NCBI RefSeq assembly: GCF_042658925.1
Contig: NZ_JBHSRF010000003.1
Coordinates: forward strand, 124,001-188,000
From: Sphaerisporangium aureirubrum
Lineage (GTDB): Bacteria > Actinomycetota > Actinomycetes > Streptosporangiales > Streptosporangiaceae
Direction: 5' to 3'
Length of the DNA: 64,000 nucleotides
Shown: in pieces, positions 7,736-14,747 of the stretch
Layout: every line of letters starts with the position of its first letter
How positions within the stretch are numbered: position 1 is the first letter of the stretch
Notes under the pieces: model-generated
What the model was told of the DNA's origin: nothing
What the model saw: the letters and a program-made list of their open reading frames with translations, nothing else
Databases searched by the model: none
Position numbers and translations under genes: made by a program

Positions 7736-8575
7736 ATGAGCCGCTCCGCCGTACTGGTGGACGCCGAATGGGTCGAGGCCAACCTCGACACCCCTGGCGT
7801 CGTGCTCGTCGAGGTCGACGAGGACGCCAGCGCTTACGACAAGGGCCACATCCGTGGCGCCGTGAAGATCGACTGGAAGAAAGACCTGCAGGACCCGGTC
7901 CGCCGTGACTTCGTGGACCGCGAGGGCTTCCAGGCCCTCCTGTCGGCTCGGGGCATCGCAAACGACGACACCGTGGTGCTGTACGGCGGCAACAACAACT
8001 GGTTCGCCTCCTACGCCTACTGGTACTTCAAGCTCTACGGCCACCAGAACGTCCGCCTGCTCGACGGCGGCCGCAAGAAGTGGGAGCTCGACTCCCGCGA
8101 GCTGGTGACCGACACGCCCGCGCGTGCCGCCACCCAGTACACCGCGCAGGACCAGGACCTCGAGCTGCGGGCCTTCCGCGACGACGTGGTCAACGCGATC
8201 GGCAAGCTCAACCTCGTGGACGTCCGCTCGCCCGACGAGTTCACCGGCAAGCTGCTCGCGCCCGCCCACCTGCCGCAGGAGCAGGCGCAGCGCGCCGGCC
8301 ACATCCCGACCGCGCGCAACATCCCGTGGTCCAAGGCGGCCAACGACGACGGCACGTTCCGCTCCGACGACGAGCTGCGCACGCTGTACGGCGAGGCCGG
8401 CGTCGACTTCGGCAAGGACACCATCGCCTACTGCCGCATCGGTGAGCGCTCCGCGCACACCTGGTTCGTCCTGCACGAGATCCTCGGGCAGGCCAACGTC
8501 AAGAACTACGACGGTTCATGGACCGAGTACGGCTCGCTGGTAGGCGTGCCGATCGAGCTGGGGGAGGCCCGATGA
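7736..8575 (+). CDS. sseA: Thiosulfate/mercaptopyruvate sulfurtransferase SseA (CysA2 type)
   Basis: This 279-aa tandem-rhodanese enzyme would transfer sulfane sulfur from thiosulfate to an acceptor such as cyanide or a thiol. The inactive N-terminal rhodanese domain covers about residues 1-130. The catalytic domain carries the active-site loop 'YCRIGERSAHTW' with Cys233, close to the catalytic Cys230 of the Azotobacter enzyme. CRIGERS is the thiosulfate-type loop. GGGAGG precedes ATG 7736. Its stop overlaps the DUF1416 start (ATGA). It is probably regulated by the upstream cysteine leader. Confidence 0.95.
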   Translation: MSRSAVLVDAEWVEANLDTPGVVLVEVDEDASAYDKGHIRGAVKIDWKKDLQDPVRRDFVDREGFQALLSARGIANDDTVVLYGGNNNWFASYAYWYFKLYGHQNVRLLDGGRKKWELDSRELVTDTPARAATQYTAQDQDLELRAFRDDVVNAIGKLNLVDVRSPDEFTGKLLAPAHLPQEQAQRAGHIPTARNIPWSKAANDDGTFRSDDELRTLYGEAGVDFGKDTIAYCRIGERSAHTWFVLHEILGQANVKNYDGSWTEYGSLVGVPIELGEAR

Positions 8576-8874
8576 CCACCACACAGGGGTGCGCAGCGCC
8601 GGAGCAGACCGTCGCGCTGCCCGCCGGCATCGACCTGGCCACCCAGGCCGTCATCCAGGGAGTCGTCACCGGCACGGGCACCGCCTACGCCCGCCTGCTC
8701 GACCACTCCGGCGAGTTCACCGGCGAGGTCGTGGTGTCCGACGAGGGCATCTTCCGCTTCTTCGCCGCCCCGGGCTCCTGGACCGTCCGCATCATCGCGG
8801 GCGGCGGCAAGACCAAGGACGTCGCCGTGGAGGCCCGCCTCGGCGAGGTCGCCCAGCTGCAGGTGGCCGTCTGA
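8572..8874 (+). CDS. DUF1416 protein (SseC-like)
   Basis: This 100-aa protein contains one DUF1416 domain ('GVVTGTGTAYARLLDHSGEF' and 'VVSDEGIFRFFAAPGSW'), a transthyretin/CarboxypepD_reg-like beta sandwich. It has no signal peptide. In actinobacteria the family sits directly behind sulfurtransferase genes (SseC in mycobacteria), as here, with a 4-nt ATGA overlap and GGGGGAGG upstream. A role in sulfur handling with SseA is inferred from this constant pairing; its biochemistry is not known to me. Confidence 0.9.
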   Translation: MTTTQGCAAPEQTVALPAGIDLATQAVIQGVVTGTGTAYARLLDHSGEFTGEVVVSDEGIFRFFAAPGSWTVRIIAGGGKTKDVAVEARLGEVAQLQVAV

Positions 8875-8894
8875 CGGCCGCTCACACGTCGCGC

Positions 8895-8931
8895 TGACGG
8901 CCGGTGCCCCGCTACGGGGCACCGGCCGTCA
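8895..8931. terminator. Strong terminator after sseA-DUF1416
   Basis: A perfect 16-bp inverted repeat with a 5-nt GCTAC loop starts 21 nt after the DUF1416 stop. It cleanly separates the sulfur operon from the following membrane cluster. Confidence 0.92.
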
Positions 8932-8982
8932 CGTTTCGGGCAACGGCCGATGATGCTGCTGCGGCCGCTGGGGCCACGTCGA

Positions 8983-8988
8983 TAAGAT
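8983..8988 (+). promoter_or_regulatory. -10 hexamer for the 457-aa membrane protein gene
   Basis: TAAGAT ends 7 nt before ATG 8996. This spacing recurs at many genes here and implies leaderless translation from 8996 rather than from ATG 8987. No convincing -35 is seen. Confidence 0.45.
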
Positions 8989-8995
8989 GCACCGG

Positions 8996-10369
8996 ATGTC
9001 CGAAATCCGTACTCCGACGGTCTGGTCCCTGCCGTGGCACACGCTGCGACTGGCCGGGCGCTGCCTGCTGCCGCTCGTGATGTGGTTCTCGGTGGGAGAG
9101 CTCGCGCGCTTCGGCCTGCTGGTCGGCGGCACGGAGTTGTCGCACGGCTCCATGCGCGACCTGCGCCTCACGCTCACCATGCTGGTGTTCCTGGTCATGG
9201 TGATGATCGGCCTGCTGGTGAGCACCGGCATGTTCCTGTCGCTGCGCGGCGCGCTGTACGAGACGCGGGCCCGGCGCGCGGAGGGCCAGGAGGACGAGAA
9301 GCTCACCGACAGCGTCGGCCGGACCATCGTCCCGTTCACGGTGCTCTACCTGAGCTGGGGCTGGCAACTGGACGACGTGCGCGCGTTCCTCAACACCGAC
9401 ATCGAGCGGCAGAGCGGCGACAAGGGCTACCTCGGCGCCTGGGCGGACTACTTCACCGGCGCCGACCAGGGCACGGCCCAGGGACTCACCAGCCTGAACT
9501 TCAACATCACGCTGATCATCATGCTCGCCGCCTTCCTGGGCCGTTACGTGCTCAGCACGCTGCACGAACGTCGCGGCGGCCGTACGGTGGCCCTGCTCAT
9601 CGCGTTCTGCGAGCTGGCCTTCTTCTACTACGGCGTCCAGGTGATCGCCTCCCGGGGTGACTGGGTGGGCAGCCGGGCCGGCGTCAGCTGGTGGCACGGG
9701 TTCCTGGCGGACATGTCGGCGAACATCCCCGGCTGGTCGGCGTTCTGGTCCTGGGTCGGCGAGATCTGGCCGCAGGCCTGGGAAGCGCTGATCCTGCCCG
9801 GGGCCTGGCTGACCGTCGCCATCCTGATGTACGGCGCGTACGCCGAGGACGCCAAGTCCGTGATCAAGGACACCCGCCTGGAGGGCGGGATGACCGAGGT
9901 GGAGCGCGCCTTCGCCGAGCGCAGCCACTCGCTGACCCGGCGCACCCTGACCAGGCTCTTCGGCCGCTGGGCGCACTGGGTGGCGCTCGCGCACACCGTC
10001 CGGCTGACGGTGCGCGGCGGGGCGCCGCTGTTCGGCCTGTTCGCCGTGTGCTTCGCCGCGATCAAGATCGGCGAGGGGTACGCCGCGCGCGGGCTGGAGT
10101 ACCTCCTCCACAGCGACTTCCCGCTCTTCTACTGGAACGTGCTGTTCGTCCCGATCAACTTCGCGGTGGACCTCGGGGTGACGGTACTGACGACATGCCT
10201 GCTCGCCGCGACCTTCGACGTCGCCGCCGGGGCCGAGCGGCGGCGCGCGGCCGCCCCGGCGGTCAGCGGTCGAAGTGCAGAGCCGGCCCGGTCCGCTCCA
10301 AGGCCTGACGCTGGTTCGTCCACAGTTCCAGTTCCACCTGGTCCGCCAGTTCCGTCGGGACCGCGCTGA
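8996..10369 (+). CDS. Multi-spanning membrane protein of unknown function
   Basis: This 457-aa integral membrane protein was not recognised as a named family. About eight hydrophobic segments are visible, including 'LTMLVFLVMVMIGLLVSTGM', 'ITLIIMLAAFLGRYVL' and 'TVALLIAFCELAFFYYGVQV'. The tail is Pro/Ser/Ala-rich and cytoplasmic in character. The last 107 nt overlap the 3' end of the convergent gene at 10263. ATG 8996 follows a TAAGAT hexamer. It is the first gene of a six-gene block ending with a HerA/VirB4-like ATPase, which suggests it is the membrane channel or platform of that system. Confidence 0.75.
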   Translation: MSEIRTPTVWSLPWHTLRLAGRCLLPLVMWFSVGELARFGLLVGGTELSHGSMRDLRLTLTMLVFLVMVMIGLLVSTGMFLSLRGALYETRARRAEGQEDEKLTDSVGRTIVPFTVLYLSWGWQLDDVRAFLNTDIERQSGDKGYLGAWADYFTGADQGTAQGLTSLNFNITLIIMLAAFLGRYVLSTLHERRGGRTVALLIAFCELAFFYYGVQVIASRGDWVGSRAGVSWWHGFLADMSANIPGWSAFWSWVGEIWPQAWEALILPGAWLTVAILMYGAYAEDAKSVIKDTRLEGGMTEVERAFAERSHSLTRRTLTRLFGRWAHWVALAHTVRLTVRGGAPLFGLFAVCFAAIKIGEGYAARGLEYLLHSDFPLFYWNVLFVPINFAVDLGVTVLTTCLLAATFDVAAGAERRRAAAPAVSGRSAEPARSAPRPDAGSSTVPVPPGPPVPSGPR

Positions 10370-11144
10370 GCAGGGTGAACCGGCCGGGGATCCCGGGGAG
10401 CATCTCCTTGGGGGTCTTCGAGGGCAGGGCCAGCCACGACCGGCCGCGGGTGTCGGTGAGCAGGAAACCCGGCGGGGATGTCGTGTAGTACTTGCCGTCG
10501 TCGTTGATGGCCGTCCCCTCCAGCTCGATCTGCAGCATCAGCCGGTCGGGGGTCTCCGGGTCCTGCTGGGGGGAACGGGCGAACCCGATCACCTTCCACT
10601 CGGCGTTCTGCAGCTTGACCGTCATCCCCTGCGCCACGTAGCGCACCTCGGCCTTCTGCACCCGCGAGTCGTACCGGTTCAGGGCGTCGTATCCCTGGAC
10701 GGCGAGGAACGCGGCGCTCAGGCCGACCGCGCCGAACAGGTGCAGCCCGAAGCGCGCCACGGCGGGCATCGGGCGGCGGCGCCGCCGCACCTGCCGCTCC
10801 GGGGCCTCGTCCTCGGCCGCCGAGGCCTGCGGCGGGGCGGGTGGCGGCGGCCACGGCGGCGGGGAGGCGTCGGCGGGCGCGGCCCAGGCGTCGACCGGCG
10901 GGGTCTGCGGGATCGGGGGCGGGGCCTGGGGGATCGGGGGCGGGGCCTGGGGGATCGGGGGCGGCGGAGCCTGCGGGGCGTCGTCCACCACCGGGATCGG
11001 CATGGTCGAGCTGTTGCGGGAGTCCGGGGGCGGCCAGACCCGGGTGTCCGGGCGGGGCAGCCGCGGGCCCGGGGTGAACCACGAAGGCTCCCCGGACGGC
11101 GGGCGGAAGACGCCGGTGTCGTCCTGCTTGCGGTCCCTGCGCAT
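10263..11144 (-). CDS. Proline-rich membrane-anchored protein
   Basis: This 293-aa protein has a cytoplasmic N-terminal half rich in proline, with three tandem 'PPPIPQA'-type units, then a basic stretch. One transmembrane helix follows ('GLHLFGAVGLSAAFLAVQGY'), then an outer beta-rich domain ('AEVRYVAQGMTVKLQNAEW', 'LMLQIELEGTAINDDGKYY'). The outer domain resembles the telokin/DUF4352-like fold of its two upstream neighbours, so the three may be paralogues. ATG 11144 overlaps the previous stop as TGATG. It is the last gene of a three-gene coupled operon and converges on the 457-aa membrane protein gene. Confidence 0.75.
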   Translation of the reverse strand: MRRDRKQDDTGVFRPPSGEPSWFTPGPRLPRPDTRVWPPPDSRNSSTMPIPVVDDAPQAPPPPIPQAPPPIPQAPPPIPQTPPVDAWAAPADASPPPWPPPPAPPQASAAEDEAPERQVRRRRRPMPAVARFGLHLFGAVGLSAAFLAVQGYDALNRYDSRVQKAEVRYVAQGMTVKLQNAEWKVIGFARSPQQDPETPDRLMLQIELEGTAINDDGKYYTTSPPGFLLTDTRGRSWLALPSKTPKEMLPGIPGRFTLLSAVPTELADQVELELWTNQRQALERTGPALHFDR

Positions 11145-11848
11145 CAGCCGTTCACCTCGTAGACGTCCTTGGCGCCGGCGACCGTCCGCCTGGCCGCGGC
11201 CTCGTCCATGCCGGTGTCGAACGACGCCTCCGCCATGAACTGGTCGCCGAAGAGGGGGGACGGCTCCTCCGAGACGATCACCCGCGCCCCGGCGACGTCC
11301 TTCGGCGGCACCTCGAAGAAGAAGAGGCCCGAACGCCACCAGCCCGGCTGCACCCACTTGGAGGCCAGCCCCGCGGTCTCGGGCACCCGCTCGGTCGCGT
11401 CGAACAACCTGCCGTCCGCGGTGAGCAGCCGCGCGGACAGCCGCACCGGCCTGTTCGGCGTGGTGGCGCCGACCTTGGCGATCATGAAGACCTGGTCGGT
11501 GGGCGCGTCCTCGGTGGAGTACTGCTTCTTGACCCGCACCGTGCGGGCGAACTCGACCCGCTCCAGCCGTGCGGTGAACCGCGGCGTGGTCAGCTCGTCG
11601 TGCATGCCGCCCGAGGCGGTGAGCGGGTCGTTGAGCCGGTCGGGGGTGAGTATCAGCGGCTGCATCCAGACGGCGGCGGCCACCAGCGCGAGCCCCACCG
11701 CGACGCCGAGCGCCTTTCGCCATCCCGTGACCCGCGCGGCGGCCGGGGCGCCCGGAGGCGGCGGACCCTGGACGGCCGGACCGGTGGGCGGCGGCGCCTG
11801 CACGGCCCGGCCGGCGGGCGGGGCCTGCGGCGCGGCACGGCGGGCCAT
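11144..11848 (-). CDS. Membrane-anchored protein with Ig-like outer domain
   Basis: This 234-aa protein has an Ala/Pro-rich cytoplasmic head with repeated 'GPAVQ' and 'PPPxG' stretches. A single transmembrane helix ('KALGVAVGLALVAAAVWMQP') is followed by an outer domain of about 170 residues ('RFTARLERVEFARTVRVKK', 'VFMIAKVGATTPNRPVRLSA'). The function is unknown. Start and stop both overlap its neighbours in TGATG junctions, so the three products are probably made in fixed ratio. The domain looks like the beta-sandwich family seen in many actinobacterial surface proteins. Confidence 0.75.
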   Translation of the reverse strand: MARRAAPQAPPAGRAVQAPPPTGPAVQGPPPPGAPAAARVTGWRKALGVAVGLALVAAAVWMQPLILTPDRLNDPLTASGGMHDELTTPRFTARLERVEFARTVRVKKQYSTEDAPTDQVFMIAKVGATTPNRPVRLSARLLTADGRLFDATERVPETAGLASKWVQPGWWRSGLFFFEVPPKDVAGARVIVSEEPSPLFGDQFMAEASFDTGMDEAAARRTVAGAKDVYEVNG

Positions 11849-12522
11849 CACGCGTCCACCGACCGGACCGGCAGGTCGACCCGCGCGGTGACCACGGGCT
11901 CCCAGCGCCCGGTGCGCCCCTTGGCCACGTCCTCCTTGGTGGGGGGCTTCTCCTCCATGACCATGGTCCATTCGTAGGTCTCGGCGAAGAACGTCTCGCG
12001 CCACACGTACGTGCCGGTGTCGATCCGCACGCTCTTCGGCGCGCGTTCGCCCTCGGCCAGCTCGAACGCCATGATCACGGTGCTCGGCACGCCCGGGTGC
12101 AGCTGGTCGTAGGCGTGTCCCGGCACCGAGACCACGAAGCGGGGACCGAGCCCCTCCGAGGGGTCCTTCGGCTTGATGACCTCGCCGTCCGCCCGGACGG
12201 TGGGGAGCACGTTGTCCATCGTGTACGCCGAGATGGTGCGGTCCGACTGGTTGGTGACCGAAAGGACGATCTCCAGGTACCGCTTGTCCGAGATGCCGAT
12301 GCCGTCGTGCCCGCCGACGCGCACCACGGCGTCCACGAAGCGGGTGCGCATGCGGCCCTGGTCCACCTCTGCTCCCTTGCCGAGCGACTCGGGCGCCGGG
12401 ACGGCCTCCTCGAAGCCGCCGAGGAAGGCGTTGGCCGCGAGGACGCCGGCCACGAGGACGGTCACGACGGGGAGCAGCACCAGCCGTCGGGCCCGCCGGC
12501 CCCGCGCGGATGGAGACGTCAT
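11848..12522 (-). CDS. Membrane-anchored protein with DUF4352-like outer domain
   Basis: This 224-aa protein has a short basic N-terminus and one transmembrane helix ('VLLPVVTVLVAGVLAANAFL'). Its outer domain of about 180 residues includes 'RYLEIVLSVTNQSDRTISAY', a strand pattern typical of the DUF4352/telokin-like group. It is the first gene of the minus-strand operon; ATG 12522 lies 216 bp from the divergent 652-aa gene. Its stop is coupled to the next gene by TGATG. It probably forms an outer-face complex with the two co-transcribed proteins; no enzyme motif is visible. Confidence 0.78.
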   Translation of the reverse strand: MTSPSARGRRARRLVLLPVVTVLVAGVLAANAFLGGFEEAVPAPESLGKGAEVDQGRMRTRFVDAVVRVGGHDGIGISDKRYLEIVLSVTNQSDRTISAYTMDNVLPTVRADGEVIKPKDPSEGLGPRFVVSVPGHAYDQLHPGVPSTVIMAFELAEGERAPKSVRIDTGTYVWRETFFAETYEWTMVMEEKPPTKEDVAKGRTGRWEPVVTARVDLPVRSVDA

Positions 12523-12738
12523 GGGACAGGATGCTAGTGGTTGTCCATCCACATCCGCCGCATTCGTCCCACTAGTTCTCCCCAGTGACCCGCGCCACCC
12601 GCCAAGGGTCAGGAAATCGGTCCGAATGGCGAGAACCGTGCCCGAATGCGAGGAGCACCTCTTACGCTTGCACAGTCGGAGAGCGGACACGATGTCAGGG
12701 CTCTCCCGCAGGCGCGACCATCGACAGGTGGAGGTCCG

Positions 12739-14697
12739 GTGGCGGAAGGGCACCCAGACCGTGCGCAGCTCCAAGCTGACCGCATCTACCTCGGGTGCGA
12801 GTACGCCCTTCTGCATCCCGATCCGGGGCCGCCGCCGAAGCGGCCCTCGCCGGGGGAGATCCCCGAGGAGCCGGACGTCGTGGACCCGGTCTGGGTTCGC
12901 CGGGAGCGGCTCCAGGAGGACCTGCTCAACCGGCCGCTGAAGACCTTCGGTGTCCTGATGGCGCTGATCAGCGTGTTCATCCTGGTGCTGGGCTTCACCG
13001 AGGTGCTCGGGTGGCCGTTCGCGGTGATCGGGCTGGTCGCGACCGGCGGGGTGGCCTCCATCTGCGGGTACGCCGTCCACCAGGGCAAGCGGGCGCTGCG
13101 CTCGCGCATCAGGGAGCAGGAGGCGCTGGTCGAGCGGCGCCGGGAGACCCGCGAGAAGAAGCTGCACGAGGCGCAGGAGGAGCACGCCGGGCGGTACCGC
13201 GAGTGGGCCGCCAGGAAAGAGCAGTACGACAAGCAGCTCACCTGGTACGCGGTCTCGGTGCCGGACGAGATCGACCGCATCGACGTGGCCGGTGGCACGC
13301 TCCCGGGATGGTCCGCGCTGATCACGACGCTCGGCGCCACCCGGCTGTACAGCGGCGGCCACCTCACCGTGCTCGACCTGTCCGAGGGCGCCGTCGCCAA
13401 GGACCTCATCGCGCTGGCCCGGCGCGGCCAGGACGACCCGCTGGTCTGGGTGCTCCCGGCCGACCTGCCCCGGCTCGACCTCGGCGCCGCGCTGCCGCCC
13501 GAGGCGTTCGCCGACGTGCTCGCGCACGTGGTGAGCGTCAGCGAGGAACACCGCACCACCCGCGACCTGAGCTTCGACAACGCCATCCTGGAACGGGTGC
13601 TGGAGGTCCTCGGCGAGAACGCCACCATCAACCAGGTGACCGCCGCGCTGCGCGCCCTGGCCCAGGTCGGCGACCCGCGCGACGACCTGCGGTTCGGCCT
13701 GCTCACCGCCACCCAGCTCGAACGCATCGGCACGCTGTTCGGCCGCGGCGTGACCGACCGCGTCGTGATCGAGCGCGCCTGGGCCCTGGAGTCCCAGCTC
13801 CGCAAGCTGGAGCGGCTCGGCTCCGAGCGCGTGCGGCTGCAGCCCGCCCAGCTGCGCGCCAAACTGCGCGTCATCTCCATGGACCGCCAGGCCGGGGTGT
13901 TCGGCAACCGCGTGCTCGGCACGTACGTCGCCACCGCGCTCACTCACATCCTGCGCCGGGCACCCGTACCTGAGCGGCCCTGGGACAGCACGATCATCGT
14001 GGCCGGCGCGGACAAACTGCGCGGCGACGTGCTCGACCGCCTGATGGACGCCTGCGAGACCTCCCAGACCGGCCTGGTCCTCACCTACCGCTCCCTCACC
14101 CCCACCGTGCGGGAGCGCCTCGGCCGGGGCCACGCCGCCGTCGCGTTCATGCGCCTCGGCAACGCCGAGGACGCCCGGGTGGCCAGCGAGCACATGGGCA
14201 CCGAGCACCGCCTGGAGCTGGCCCAGCTCACCGAGACGATCAGCCCCGCCGTGGACGGCCTGAACGGCTCCTACACCTCCACGGTGAGCGGCTCCACCGC
14301 GCTCGCCGTCCCCGGCGAGGAGGAGGAGAAGGGCGAGGACGGCCTGCGCGAGGGCATCACCGAGTCCACCGAGTGGGGCCGCAGCGCCACCAAGGCCATG
14401 GGGGAGGAGCGGGTGCTGCACCGCAGCCGCGAGTTCCTGGTGGAGCCGCACCAGCTCCAGCAGCTCCCCACCACCTCGGTCATCGTCACGCACGCCACCG
14501 CGGAGGGCCGTCAGGTGCGGCTCGCCGACGCCAACCCGGCCATCCTCACCTTCCCCAAGACCACCCTGGGGGAGTTCGCCGAGGTCCGCCGGGTCATGCT
14601 CAAGCCGGCGAAGCCGGAGAACGTCCTCGACGAGGACCCCTTCCCGCCCAACCTCGGCCCGCCGCCGGAGCGGCTGGACTGGAGGAGAACGCATTGA
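12739..14697 (+). CDS. Membrane protein with degenerate ATPase-like domain, partner of the HerA ATPase
   Basis: This 652-aa protein has two transmembrane helices at about residues 69-86 and 92-112, then a charged helical segment to about residue 165. A long cytoplasmic domain follows. Part of it ('STIIVAGADKLRGDVLDRL' and then 'RGHAAVAFMRLGNAEDA') looks like the Walker B and later core of a VirD4/FtsK-type ATPase, but I see no P-loop. GTG 12739 is chosen for GGAGG 4 nt upstream; the frame stays open to 12646 with poor codon use. It lies 50 bp before the HerA-like gene, probably in one operon. Confidence 0.72.
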   Translation: MAEGHPDRAQLQADRIYLGCEYALLHPDPGPPPKRPSPGEIPEEPDVVDPVWVRRERLQEDLLNRPLKTFGVLMALISVFILVLGFTEVLGWPFAVIGLVATGGVASICGYAVHQGKRALRSRIREQEALVERRRETREKKLHEAQEEHAGRYREWAARKEQYDKQLTWYAVSVPDEIDRIDVAGGTLPGWSALITTLGATRLYSGGHLTVLDLSEGAVAKDLIALARRGQDDPLVWVLPADLPRLDLGAALPPEAFADVLAHVVSVSEEHRTTRDLSFDNAILERVLEVLGENATINQVTAALRALAQVGDPRDDLRFGLLTATQLERIGTLFGRGVTDRVVIERAWALESQLRKLERLGSERVRLQPAQLRAKLRVISMDRQAGVFGNRVLGTYVATALTHILRRAPVPERPWDSTIIVAGADKLRGDVLDRLMDACETSQTGLVLTYRSLTPTVRERLGRGHAAVAFMRLGNAEDARVASEHMGTEHRLELAQLTETISPAVDGLNGSYTSTVSGSTALAVPGEEEEKGEDGLREGITESTEWGRSATKAMGEERVLHRSREFLVEPHQLQQLPTTSVIVTHATAEGRQVRLADANPAILTFPKTTLGEFAEVRRVMLKPAKPENVLDEDPFPPNLGPPPERLDWRRTH

Positions 14698-14747
14698 ACA
14701 GGTAATCCCCTGGCAAACGTCGGTGGCATAAGGCATATGGGCTTGAT

